Assembly: GCA_046152955.1 (NCBI GenBank)
Contig: JBJXGA010000535.1
Span: forward strand, 1-64,000
Source: SIAF01 sp046152955
GTDB taxonomy: Bacteria > Planctomycetota > Planctomycetia > Planctomycetales > Planctomycetaceae
Direction of reading: 5' to 3'
Length of the DNA: 64,000 bases
Made by a program: the position numbers and the translations under genes. How positions within the stretch are numbered: position 1 is the stretch's first letter; each line of letters starts with the position of its first letter. The notes beneath the pieces were generated by a model. It was not told where the DNA came from. It did not search any database and worked only from the letters and a program-made list of their open reading frames with translations. Shown here piece by piece: positions 1-8,894 of the stretch.

Positions 1-82
1 CGGGGACGATACACCAAGTTCGGGGAGCCGGGCGGAAGAGCGCCTTCCGGTCCGGAACTGTCAATCATGGACTCTCCGGATG

Positions 83-3000
83 TCAGGTGGCGCCAGGGAA
101 GGTGGGACGGAGCGGACGACGCAGGTCCAGCGTGAAGGGATAAGCGGCGTTCAATTCGGCGGGGGGGATTGGGCAGGGGCCGGGGGTGTGGCCGAAGGGT
201 TGAAATCGCGCGGCGCGGCGTCCCTCGGCGGCAAACGCGTTGACCGGCAGTGTATCAGGATTCAGCCCGCCCGGATGCGCCACGTGCCAGGTACAGCCTC
301 CGACCGCACGCTGATTCCAGGTATCGACCAGATCAAACACCAGGGGCGCATCGACGCCGATCGTCGGGTGCAGGCACGATGGGGGTTGCCACGCGCGAAA
401 CCGCACCCCCGCCACGAATTCCCCCTGCGTACCGGTGGGGGCCAGGGGGACCCGGCGGCCGTTGCAGGCGACGACGTACCTGCCATCCGTCAGACCGCGG
501 ACCTTGAGTTCCAGACGCTCGATCGACGAATCGACATAGCGGGCGGTCCCCCCGGCAGCCGCCTCTTCCCCCAGCACATGCCAAGGTTCGATCGCCTGCC
601 GCAGCTCCAACGTGATCCCACGATAGGCGACGCTCCCGGCCCGCGGAAAGCGAAACTCCACGTGCGGTGCAAACCAGTCGGCCTCCAACGCAAACCCGGC
701 CCCCCGCAGATCCTCCACCACCTCGCGCAGATCCTGCGCCACAAAATGCGGCAACAGGAAGCGGTCGTGCAGCGTGGTTCCCCAATGGACCAGCGGCTGC
801 CGATACGGTTCGCGCCAGAACCAGGTGACCAGCGACCGCACCAGCAATTGCTGAACGAGGCTCATCCGTTCATGCGGGGGCATTTCAAACGCGCGCAGCT
901 CCACCAGTCCCAGCCGTCCCGAGGCGCTGTCGGGGGAGTACAGCTTGTCGATGCAGAACTCCGCCCGGTGCGTGTTGCCGGTGACATCGACCAGCAGATG
1001 CCGAAAAACCCGGTCAACCAGCCAGGGAGGGGCCGCCGATCCCTGGGGAATTTCCGAGAGGGCGGTTTCCAGTTCGTAGACACTCTCGTGACGCGCCTCG
1101 TCGACTCGCGGCGCCTGGCTTGTCGGCCCGATGAATAACCCGGAAAACAGATACGACAGTGCCGGGCGATTGTTCCAATACGCCACCAGACTCCCCAAGA
1201 GGTCCGGACGCCGCAGGAAGGGACTCTCCGCCGGTCGCGGGCCTCCCAGCACAATATGATTTCCTCCGCCGGTGCCGATATGGCGACCATCGACCAGAAA
1301 TTTCTCGGTACACAGTCGCGCCTGCCGCGCCTCTTCGTACAACGTTTCGGTCAGATGCTTGAGCTCTGTCCAATTGGCAGCCGGCTGCAAGTTGACTTCG
1401 ATGACCCCCGGATCGGGAGTGACGCGAAAATGGTCGTAGCGATAGTCATAGGGAGGTGGATAGCCTTCGATCCGCACCGGAATATGCAGCCCCGCAGCCG
1501 TCTCTTCGACCTGACGAATCAGTTCGAAATACTGTTCGACGAGCGGGACCGGGGGCATGAAGACGTGCAGGACTCCCTGTCGTACTTCCACGCACAGCGC
1601 GGTCCGCACCGTGGGGCTTGTCTGGGACACCGGTTGGGGGCGTTCCAGAGTGGCGACCGCCGCACTTGCCGCGGTCATGTCCCTGTCGCCGGAGGAATTT
1701 GGTTGCTGGAGAATCGGCGTCCAACCCGGCGCCAGACCGGACGCTCCCCAAAAGGGATGCGGAGCAGGATGTGCTTCCATGCGACCGGCCTGCCAGGTTC
1801 CCAGGTTACGGCCATGCTCCCACTGCGGCAACGAATCCGGGCGAGGCGCCAGCGGGTCGCGTTCAACTTCTTCCTCCAGATCCGCATCGGGAAACCAGGG
1901 GAGCGCATCCAGAGGCAAGCGGTAACCCATGGGCGAATCGCCCGGGATCAAGTACAGCCGTTCTTGCCGCAGACTCCAGGGACCGCTCTGCCACGGGGAG
2001 TCCGGATTGTCCGAGGGACGCAGCGGCAGGCAATAACCCACGACCCGGCCCAATCCCCGCTCCAGAATCCGCGCCAGCCGTGCGCGCTCATCCGGATCGC
2101 GCCACTGCGCATCCTCCAGATCGATGTTGACCGGCAGCTTGCGTTCCTTCCAAAGGTAGTACCAGGCGTCTTCATATGCCCCCAGGACATGTGTCGGCCC
2201 GACACCCAGCCGGTGCGAGAGGGTGGCGATGAACTCTTCCGCGTCTGATTCGGTCAAACCATGATCAACGTCGTCGGCGGCGATCCAGGCGGGGTTCCGC
2301 CACACGGGGACGCCATCTTTTCGCCAGTAGCAAGAGAGCGCCCAGCGCGGCAATTCCTCGCCGGGATACCATTTTCCCTGTCCAAAATGGAGCAGTGGAC
2401 CAGTGGCAAAACGGCGCGCCAGTCGCTGGAACAGGTCTCCCGCCAGCCGCCGCTTGTGATCTCCCAGCGCGGTGAAATTCCACTCGGGCAAATCGCGCTG
2501 GTCGATCGCGACAAACGTCGGCTCGCCACCCATCGTCAGCGGGGCGGGGCCGGTGGCGATCTTCTGGTCCACTTGCTGTCCCAGGGCGTCGATGGCGGCC
2601 CATTGCTCCGCAGAATAGGGGAGGGTGACGCGCGGGTCTTCGTAAATCCGCGTCACCTGCATTTGCACCTCAAACGTCGATTCGCACGGGTCGACCGATC
2701 CGGTGATGGCAGCGGCAGACTGCGGATCGGGGGTCGCGGCCAATGGCAAATGCCCTTCGCCGGCCAAGAGGCCCGATGTCGGATCAAGCCCCACCCAACC
2801 CGCCCCCGGCAGGAAGACCTCCGCCCAGGCGTGCAAATCGGTGAAGTCCGAGGCCGCTCCCGAAGGACCGTCGAGCGACGCCACATCCGCCTTGAGCTGG
2901 ATCAGATATCCCGAGACGAATCGGGCCGCCAGCCCCCGGTGCCTGAGCAACTGCACCAGCAGCCAAGCCGAATCGCGGCACGAACCGCTGCGCAGAGTGA

Positions 3001-3517
3001 GCGTCTCTTCACACGTTTGCACCCCCGGTTCCAGGCGAATCACGTACCGCACGTGATCGCGAACATAGCGGTTCCATTCCACGAGCTGATCGACTGTCCG
3101 TCCGGCATGGAACGGGGCCGCCGCCAGGAAGCGGGCAAACGTTGGTTCGACAGGGAGTTTGGCCAAATACGGGGCCAATTGCACCGCCAGCGCCGGCTCA
3201 TAATCAAACGGTAGCGACTCGGCCGCAGGTTCGAGAAAGAAGTCGAATGGGTTGATGACCGTCATTTCGGCGATGAGGTCGACGTCGACGACGAGTTCCC
3301 TCCCCGGCTTGGGGAACACCAGCCGCGCCAGATAATTGCCGAAGGGATCCTGCTGCCAGTTCAAAAACTGCGTGGCGGGCTGGACCTGCAGAGAATAACT
3401 CAACACGGGAGTGCGGCAATGCGGCGCGGGACGCAAGCGAATGCAGTGCGGGGAAAATCCCACGAGGCGATCATACTGGTAGCGCGTGCGATGGTGTAAA
3501 GCGACGTGAAGTGGCAT
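83..3517 (-). CDS. Transglutaminase-like protein with C-terminal DUF2126
   Basis: This 1144-residue cytoplasmic-looking protein has no signal peptide. Residues 1-90 match the transglutaminase N-terminal bacterial region. A transglutaminase/papain-like core follows, with a plausible catalytic triad: Cys180 in GSCRDSAWL, His229 in DLHAWAEVF and Asp245 in GLDPTSG. From about residue 310 to the end it matches the large DUF2126 region, so this is the fused long form of the family. It is the last gene of a minus-strand operon, 40 bases after the alpha-E gene. Family knowledge: the transglutaminase, alpha-E and permuted ATP-grasp genes travel together and are predicted to act in a peptide or amide-forming pathway. 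The substrate is unknown, and the transglutaminase fold may act as a peptidase or an acyl-transfer enzyme. Confidence 0.9.
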   Translation of the reverse strand: MPLHVALHHRTRYQYDRLVGFSPHCIRLRPAPHCRTPVLSYSLQVQPATQFLNWQQDPFGNYLARLVFPKPGRELVVDVDLIAEMTVINPFDFFLEPAAESLPFDYEPALAVQLAPYLAKLPVEPTFARFLAAAPFHAGRTVDQLVEWNRYVRDHVRYVIRLEPGVQTCEETLTLRSGSCRDSAWLLVQLLRHRGLAARFVSGYLIQLKADVASLDGPSGAASDFTDLHAWAEVFLPGAGWVGLDPTSGLLAGEGHLPLAATPDPQSAAAITGSVDPCESTFEVQMQVTRIYEDPRVTLPYSAEQWAAIDALGQQVDQKIATGPAPLTMGGEPTFVAIDQRDLPEWNFTALGDHKRRLAGDLFQRLARRFATGPLLHFGQGKWYPGEELPRWALSCYWRKDGVPVWRNPAWIAADDVDHGLTESDAEEFIATLSHRLGVGPTHVLGAYEDAWYYLWKERKLPVNIDLEDAQWRDPDERARLARILERGLGRVVGYCLPLRPSDNPDSPWQSGPWSLRQERLYLIPGDSPMGYRLPLDALPWFPDADLEEEVERDPLAPRPDSLPQWEHGRNLGTWQAGRMEAHPAPHPFWGASGLAPGWTPILQQPNSSGDRDMTAASAAVATLERPQPVSQTSPTVRTALCVEVRQGVLHVFMPPVPLVEQYFELIRQVEETAAGLHIPVRIEGYPPPYDYRYDHFRVTPDPGVIEVNLQPAANWTELKHLTETLYEEARQARLCTEKFLVDGRHIGTGGGNHIVLGGPRPAESPFLRRPDLLGSLVAYWNNRPALSYLFSGLFIGPTSQAPRVDEARHESVYELETALSEIPQGSAAPPWLVDRVFRHLLVDVTGNTHRAEFCIDKLYSPDSASGRLGLVELRAFEMPPHERMSLVQQLLVRSLVTWFWREPYRQPLVHWGTTLHDRFLLPHFVAQDLREVVEDLRGAGFALEADWFAPHVEFRFPRAGSVAYRGITLELRQAIEPWHVLGEEAAAGGTARYVDSSIERLELKVRGLTDGRYVVACNGRRVPLAPTGTQGEFVAGVRFRAWQPPSCLHPTIGVDAPLVFDLVDTWNQRAVGGCTWHVAHPGGLNPDTLPVNAFAAEGRRAARFQPFGHTPGPCPIPPAELNAAYPFTLDLRRPLRPTFPGAT

Positions 3518-3557
3518 GCGGGTCGTTGAGAAAAAAGTGCGCGGGATGGAAGGGGCG

Positions 3558-4538
3558 TTACGACTGGTGCTGACGGCTGAACGTGGAACTCAAGATGGGA
3601 CGCAACGCGAAAAACTCCTCGAAGATCGCCTCTCCCACGCGATTGATCTGCGTTTGAAAGCGGTCGATGAACTCGTGCATGCCCCCCTGGAGAATCTCAT
3701 CGATGTTGGTGTAGTCGAGTTCGCTGCGGAGTCGGCCCAGATGCTGTTCGGCGCGGTTCTGGTAGTTGCCGTGCCGGCCCCCGGTGATCGCCAACAGCGA
3801 CTCCTCGGCCCGCATCAGGCAGAAACGAATCGACCGGGGAAACTCGGGATCGAGGATCAGGAATTCGGCGACGCATCGCGGCGTGATTCGCCCGTACGCT
3901 TTGCGGTACATCTCCAGAGCGCTGGCGGATTTCAGCAGGGCGGCCCACTGATTCGTGTCAAACTGCGTGCCGACGTCAGTCACCTGCGGCAGGAGGACAT
4001 AATACTTGACATCGAGAATCCGCGACGACTTGTCGGCCCGTTCGAGCATTTGTCCCAGCCGGTGGAAGTGCCACGCTTCGCCGCGCGACAGCGAAGAAAC
4101 GGTGGCCCCCGCCAGCGTATACGCGGCCAGTTTGATCTGCGAGAAAAAGTCGAAGGGAGACTCCAGCACCTGCGCGGGGGTGGCCGAGCGGACCATCAGA
4201 AAGAACTTATTGAGCTCTTCCCACATGGGGGAACTGATCATCTCGCGGACCGTCCGCGCGTTTTCGCGTGCCGCGGCCAGGCAGGACAGAATGGAATTCG
4301 GGTTGTCGCGCGCGAAGGTGAGAAACTCGATGACGCTTTCCTGATCGGCCAGGGGGAAGCGTTTGTAAAACGGAATCTGATCTCCCGTGGTGTAGATCAG
4401 CGGCGCCCAGTGACGATTCATCTCCGGCCCCAGGTCGAGCGCCAGGTTGAGATTGACGTCGATGAACCGCGCCACGTTCTCGGCCCGTTCGATATAGCGA
4501 CTCATCCAGTAAATGGAATCGGCGACGCGACTGAGCAT
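3558..4538 (-). CDS. Alpha-E domain protein (DUF403)
   Basis: This 326-residue, mostly alpha-helical protein starts with the hallmark MLSRVADSIYWMSRYIERAE, which identifies the alpha-E/DUF403 family at its usual length of about 310-330 residues. There is no signal peptide or membrane segment. It lies 13 bases after the permuted ATP-grasp gene and 40 bases before the transglutaminase/DUF2126 gene, which implies co-transcription. Family knowledge: alpha-E proteins are nearly always encoded beside circularly permuted ATP-grasp proteins, and some bacteria fuse the two. The biochemical role is unproven. The assignment to family is firm; any function is inferred from the neighbourhood. Confidence 0.92.
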   Translation of the reverse strand: MLSRVADSIYWMSRYIERAENVARFIDVNLNLALDLGPEMNRHWAPLIYTTGDQIPFYKRFPLADQESVIEFLTFARDNPNSILSCLAAARENARTVREMISSPMWEELNKFFLMVRSATPAQVLESPFDFFSQIKLAAYTLAGATVSSLSRGEAWHFHRLGQMLERADKSSRILDVKYYVLLPQVTDVGTQFDTNQWAALLKSASALEMYRKAYGRITPRCVAEFLILDPEFPRSIRFCLMRAEESLLAITGGRHGNYQNRAEQHLGRLRSELDYTNIDEILQGGMHEFIDRFQTQINRVGEAIFEEFFALRPILSSTFSRQHQS

Positions 4539-4551
4539 GATCGAAGAGGAC

Positions 4552-6051
4552 TCAACTTTCGTTCGCGGCGAGGAAGTCGGCCAGGCGGGTGGTGCCGCTT
4601 TTGAGCACCCAGGTGTCTTTGCTCCCCCCGCCCTGCGACGAATTGACGACTAGCGAGCCTTTCACCAGGGCCACTCGGGTCAGCCCGCCCGGCAGAATGT
4701 AAATCTCTTCGCCATAAAGGATATAGGGACGCAGATCGACATGTCGGCCTTCAAGGTGATCTCCCACCAGCGTGGGGACGCGGGAAAGCGCCAGCGTGGG
4801 CTGGGCCACATAGTTTCGCGGGTTGGCCTGGATCAGCTCGCGGTAGTTCTCCAACTCTGCGGTCGTGGCCCGGGGGCCAACGAGAATCCCGTATCCGCCC
4901 GATTCATTCGCCGGTTTGATCACCAGTTGATCCAGATGCTGGAGCACGTGTTCGCGCTGGAGGTCGTCGCTGCACAGCCAGGTGGGGACGTTGGGAAGTG
5001 TGATCTCTTCGCTGAGATAATATTTGATCATCGCCGGAACGTAGGCGTAAACCGCCTTGTCGTCGGCGATGCCGGTTCCCGGTGCGTTGGCCAGCGCCAC
5101 GCGGCCGGCGCGATAGACGTCCATCAGGCCCGGAACCCCCAGCGTTGAGTCGGCGCGGAAGGTCAGCGGATCCAGAAAGTCGTCATCGATCCGGCGATAG
5201 ATCACATCGACGCGCTGCAGGCCCCGCGTCGTCCGCATATGGACGAATCCATTGGCCACGACGAGATCAGATCCCTGAACCAGCTCGACCCCCATTTGCC
5301 GAGCCAGGAAACAATGTTCGAAGTACGCCGAATTGAAAATGCCCGGAGTCAGCACCACGACCGTCGGTTCGTCGTCGGTCGCCGGAGCGATGTGCTGCAG
5401 CATCTTCAACAGTTGTTCCGGATAGACCTCGACCGGCAGAATCGACAGGCCGTCAAATACCTGGGGAAACGTCCGCTTCATCACTTCGCGGTTCTCCAAA
5501 ACATAGGAGACCCCGGACGGGCACCGCAGGTTGTCTTCCAGTACGTACACCGTCCCATCCGTATCGCGGACCAAGTCGGTTCCGGTGATGTGACACCAAA
5601 TGCCTTTGGGAGGATTGAGCCCCACGCACTGTTTGAGGAAATTGCGGCTGGTGTTGACCATCGCCTCGGGAAAGACGCCGTCCCGGACGATCCGCTGGTC
5701 ATGGTACATGTCGTCGATGAACAGGTTCAGCGCACGAATTCGCTGCCGCAACCCGGCCTCGATCCCTTGCCACTCCTCATGTTCGATGATCCGCGGAATC
5801 AGGTCGAAGGGCCAGATCTTTTCCGTTCCCGCCTCGTGACCATAGACATTGAAGGTGATCCCCATATTGAGGAGCGCCTGGTCGGCGGAACGCTGCCTGT
5901 GGGCCAGTTCACCGGGCGACAGCGTTTTGAGGCGCCACGCGAGCAGTTCCGCGCGGGGGCGGGGACGCCCATCCGCAAAGAACATCTCGTCGTAAAAGCC
6001 GGCCGTTTCGTAGTCCGAAAAGGTGATGTCGGGTGCGAGCGACTGATTCAT
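4552..6051 (-). CDS. Circularly permuted ATP-grasp protein (DUF404/DUF407 type)
   Basis: This 499-residue protein begins MNQSLAPDITFSDYETAGFY. It carries the hallmark LEDNLRCPSGVSYVLENR near residues 171-188 and the downstream KPANESGGYG and RPYILYG stretches of the circularly permuted ATP-grasp type 2 family. These enzymes are expected to use ATP to form an amide or peptide bond through an acyl-phosphate. The frame is open far upstream to about 6639, but homology begins at this ATG and the upstream part reads as low-quality peptide that includes an inverted repeat, so I place the start here. It is the first gene of a three-gene operon with alpha-E and transglutaminase/DUF2126. No clear Shine-Dalgarno sequence precedes the ATG. 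Confidence 0.92.
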   Translation of the reverse strand: MNQSLAPDITFSDYETAGFYDEMFFADGRPRPRAELLAWRLKTLSPGELAHRQRSADQALLNMGITFNVYGHEAGTEKIWPFDLIPRIIEHEEWQGIEAGLRQRIRALNLFIDDMYHDQRIVRDGVFPEAMVNTSRNFLKQCVGLNPPKGIWCHITGTDLVRDTDGTVYVLEDNLRCPSGVSYVLENREVMKRTFPQVFDGLSILPVEVYPEQLLKMLQHIAPATDDEPTVVVLTPGIFNSAYFEHCFLARQMGVELVQGSDLVVANGFVHMRTTRGLQRVDVIYRRIDDDFLDPLTFRADSTLGVPGLMDVYRAGRVALANAPGTGIADDKAVYAYVPAMIKYYLSEEITLPNVPTWLCSDDLQREHVLQHLDQLVIKPANESGGYGILVGPRATTAELENYRELIQANPRNYVAQPTLALSRVPTLVGDHLEGRHVDLRPYILYGEEIYILPGGLTRVALVKGSLVVNSSQGGGSKDTWVLKSGTTRLADFLAANES

Positions 6052-6329
6052 GAAGAAGCACAGTGGGACGTGTCGGAGACCGTGGCGGTCACCTCGCGAT
6101 CGCCATGTTCGTTGGGGCGAAATCGAATGGAACAAGTGTGCCGCGCAGCTCGGCAAGAGTGCCGCGCGGAGAAGCACGGCCTGCGAGAGACATTGGACAG
6201 GCCGATCCCAGTTGACATCCAAAAATCGCAAGGTGCGCCTGGATGCCATCCACGGATCATTAGGATAGCAAACACCGTGCCGATTGAAAACCCGCATTAC
6301 CGCGTGGGTGTGCCCGCGAAATCTCGCGG

Positions 6330-6391
6330 TAGCCACGGTCGCCAGAACGTGGGCTTGGCGGCGATCACCCACATTCTGGCGAATGTGGCTA
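6330..6391. repeat. Long imperfect inverted repeat (REP-like hairpin)
   Basis: Two 24-base arms, 6330-6353 and 6368-6391, are complementary at 21 of 24 positions around a 14-base loop. The outer ends read TAGCCAC and GTGGCTA. The element lies in the gap between the 3' end of the AlkP-fold gene and the start of the ATP-grasp gene. There is no T-run beside it, so it is not an obvious intrinsic terminator. It looks like a dispersed palindromic element, and a RAYT transposase fragment lies 2.3 kb away. Confidence 0.7.
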
Positions 6392-6425
6392 CGTCGGAAG
6401 GTCTGCCTGGGAATTTGGGCACTCC

Positions 6426-7559
6426 CTACCGCGTGGGCCGCACCACATCTGGCAGGGGAGGGGCCGCACGGGGCTGGGCGGCGGGGTAGTCTTCTCCGAG
6501 CAATGCTGCCAGTGTCGCCGCCACCTGGCTTTGCGTCACCTCCATCTCTTCTCGCACTCCCAGCGGCGGCGTGAATGGCCCCATCACGGCGATCCACATC
6601 CGATCGCTTCCGGGAGTGTCTTTGCCGTGGTTCTTCCACTGCACCCGATCATCCCCGCGGCCATGATCGGTGGTCAGGACCAGCGACGTTTTATCGGCAT
6701 ATTCCGGGAGCGACTGCAACAGGTTCCACAGCCGTTCGATGAACCGGTCTGTGCGGTGGGCCGAGTCGAGCACCAGGTCATACCGCCCCTCGTGCGCCCA
6801 GTCGTCGGTTTCGCCGAAGGAGACGTACAGGACGCGGGGCCGCGCGCTGCGAATGTATTCCTGCGCGCCCAAAAACGTCAGGCCATCGTCACGGACGTTG
6901 TGCCAGTAGCGTTGAGAGTCGTGCAGCGCGTCGTTCAATGCCGCCAGCCGAGTCGGGTCCGCCCCCGTGGAAAACGGCTGCCACCCGGCGTTGACGGGAA
7001 TGCCGCTCCTTTCTGCATTGATGATCCAGGGAAACGTGTCCCAGGAACAGAAGGCGGCGACGCGTCCTGAATATCCGTCGCGGCGATGCAGCCATTCCAG
7101 AACGGTCTCGTTGGGATTGTTCCGTTTGTCGTTGGAGTCAATCCGTTCGTCGGCAAATCCCGTGAGCAACTCGCTATAGCCGGGATACGAAAAATTGCGT
7201 CCATTGGTCACCCGCGCCGCGCTCCGCCTTGACGGATCGCCAAACACCTGTCCGTCGCGGGCGATTGTCTTCCAGAAAAACGGAAGCAGCGCCAAGCGGC
7301 GTTCCTCCGGCGAGTCGCGCCAGAAGCGGTCTTTGACGACAGCGACGTCGCGAATCCCGCCGCTGTCTTTATTGAGCAGCGTCTCATCACACCCGCCAAA
7401 CAGCTCCTGCCAGCGCAATCCGTCATAGGTCACCAGCAACACGTTGCGAGTTGCTGATCCGGGACTCTCATCCGCGGCACTCCTCGGCGGCGCCGCCAGC
7501 GGAAACCACAACACCGCGCCGATGGCGATCAGCAGTGACCATTGCCGGAATTGGTGCAT
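6426..7559 (-). CDS. Secreted AlkP-fold phosphohydrolase
   Basis: This protein has about 377 residues and a signal peptide (MHQFRQWSLLIAIGAVLWF, then a likely AxA-type site near AAD). The mature part has alkaline phosphatase superfamily motifs: VTYDGLRWQELF (first metal Asp), NFSYPGYSELLTG (likely nucleophile region), GETDDWAHEG, TTDHGRGDD and KNHGKD. It is therefore a metal-dependent phospho- or sulfo-ester hydrolase exported to the periplasm. The Cys of the sulfatase CxPxR signature is not visible, so a phosphodiesterase or phosphatase is likelier than a sulfatase. The frame extends 35 codons further up to an ATG at 7664. I prefer 7559 because it puts the signal peptide at the N-terminus. 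The C-terminus ends close to a long inverted repeat. Confidence 0.82.
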   Translation of the reverse strand: MHQFRQWSLLIAIGAVLWFPLAAPPRSAADESPGSATRNVLLVTYDGLRWQELFGGCDETLLNKDSGGIRDVAVVKDRFWRDSPEERRLALLPFFWKTIARDGQVFGDPSRRSAARVTNGRNFSYPGYSELLTGFADERIDSNDKRNNPNETVLEWLHRRDGYSGRVAAFCSWDTFPWIINAERSGIPVNAGWQPFSTGADPTRLAALNDALHDSQRYWHNVRDDGLTFLGAQEYIRSARPRVLYVSFGETDDWAHEGRYDLVLDSAHRTDRFIERLWNLLQSLPEYADKTSLVLTTDHGRGDDRVQWKNHGKDTPGSDRMWIAVMGPFTPPLGVREEMEVTQSQVAATLAALLGEDYPAAQPRAAPPLPDVVRPTR

Positions 7560-7734
7560 GAGAGATAACTTCGGCTGGTCGCAGTCGCGCGGCAACGTTT
7601 CATCGCTCGACGCGGCGAACCGACTGGCAATCTCCTGATCAGAGTCTTTCTGCATCGCTCTCATCCTGCTGGTGTTTATTCTCTTGGTGGCTCAATAATC
7701 GTTTCGATCGCGGGAATACTCGCTCAACGTTCAG

Positions 7735-8493
7735 TCAGGGTTCAGTTCCTGCCGACCGATCGTCCAGGACTGCCAGATACTCCCGCACCACCCGCTCCAG
7801 ACCAACGAACAGGGCGCGGCTCATGAGTGCGTGGCCGATCGAGACTTCGTCGAGATGGGGCACGGTGCGAAACCGCTGCAGGTTGTCCAAATCCAGATCG
7901 TGGCCGGCATTCACCCCCAGCCCCAGGGAGTGCGCCAATTCCGCCGCAGCGACGTACCGGGCGTGACATGCCTCCAGGGCTTCTCCTCCCTGCGCAAAGG
8001 CCCGCGCGTAGGGTTCGGTATAGAGTTCGACCCGTTGGGCATTCATTCGGGCGGCCCAATGAATCGGTTCCGGTTCGGGATCGACGAACAGACTGACGCG
8101 CACCCCCGCGTTGCAGAGTCGCTCCACCGTCCGCTGCATTTGGGTTTGCGATGTCTCGGGAGACCAACCAGCCTGGCTGGTGATTTCCCCCGGATGGACC
8201 GGCACCAGCGTGCATTGATGCGGACGAACCGCCACCACCAATTCCAGGAGGTCCGGGCGGGGATCTCCTTCGATATTGAATTCAACCGTCTCGCGGAGCG
8301 GCGCCAGTTCCGCGGCGATCTCCTGGACATCACGAGGAGTGATGTGCCGCTGATCGGCCCGTGGATGAACGGTGATCCCCGGCGCCCCCGCCTGCAGGCA
8401 GACACGGACCGCCTCGATGACCGAGGGAACGCTCCCGCCGCGAGAATTCCGCAACGTGGCGACCTTGTTGACATTGACGCTCAGTCGGATCAT
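7735..8493 (-). CDS. pdxJ: Pyridoxine 5'-phosphate synthase PdxJ
   Basis: PdxJ condenses 1-deoxy-D-xylulose 5-phosphate with 3-amino-2-oxopropyl phosphate to make pyridoxine 5'-phosphate, the last step of the DXP-dependent vitamin B6 route, in the cytoplasm. The 252-residue TIM-barrel protein has the expected length. Visible motifs are the N-terminal SVNVNKVATLRNSRGG, the phosphate and catalytic stretch ITVHPRADQRHI, the EFNIEGDP strand, LVPVHPGEITS, and the late NAGHDLD and IGHALM motifs. The opening NVNK and the EFNIEG strand place it in the subtype also seen in Bacteroidetes rather than the enterobacterial NIDH type. It appears monocistronic; a non-coding stretch follows upstream. Confidence 0.95.
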   Translation of the reverse strand: MIRLSVNVNKVATLRNSRGGSVPSVIEAVRVCLQAGAPGITVHPRADQRHITPRDVQEIAAELAPLRETVEFNIEGDPRPDLLELVVAVRPHQCTLVPVHPGEITSQAGWSPETSQTQMQRTVERLCNAGVRVSLFVDPEPEPIHWAARMNAQRVELYTEPYARAFAQGGEALEACHARYVAAAELAHSLGLGVNAGHDLDLDNLQRFRTVPHLDEVSIGHALMSRALFVGLERVVREYLAVLDDRSAGTEP

Positions 8494-8677
8494 TTGAGTC
8501 GATAAAACAGGTCAAAGACAGATGAAGACTCGGCACGCGCACCCGAACTGCGAACTCGGCGCGATACCCAGTGTGGCTAGATCGCTTCCGCCAGTCCAGT
8601 CTTGTGGGGTGTTTCTCCGGGGTGACTGTGGGCATCTCAGCCCCTCGTGCAAGGCGTGGGCGTTGGTGCGCGTTGCC

Positions 8678-8797
8678 GCTGAGCTTGGCGAAAGGGGCGT
8701 AATCGACCGTCTGGAGTAAGACCTCGACGCGAACTTTCCCGTGGTTGATGACATGGCAGCACTCTCCACTGCGGGAAGCTCGTACAGTTCGCGGCAT
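8678..8797 (-). pseudogene. Remnant of a REP-associated tyrosine transposase (RAYT) N-terminus
   Basis: The first 40 codons from an ATG at 8797 read MPRTVRASRSGECCHVINHG, then a valine-rich stretch to DYAPFAKL. This matches the RAYT/IS200-like N-terminus (MPR...GxxYHVxNRG...DYxxF). The normal tyrosine at YHV is replaced by Cys, and the similarity stops after about 40 residues. No HxH metal motif or catalytic tyrosine follows, so the gene is a decayed stub. The rest of the 8494-8894 gap contains no gene that I recognise. Confidence 0.5.
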
Positions 8798-8894
8798 GTT
8801 CGCCACCACGAAGTCAATGAGTCGACAGTAAAGAATCGATCACATGCCGATTCTGCCCGCGATTGACCGTACAGTAAACAGGATGTCCATTACG

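Noticed and set aside
4552..6639. Longer N-terminus (695 residues) for the ATP-grasp protein
   Set aside because: The extra residues are encoded partly by the inverted repeat at 6330-6391, are Arg-rich and show no similarity to the family, which starts at the ATG at 6051.
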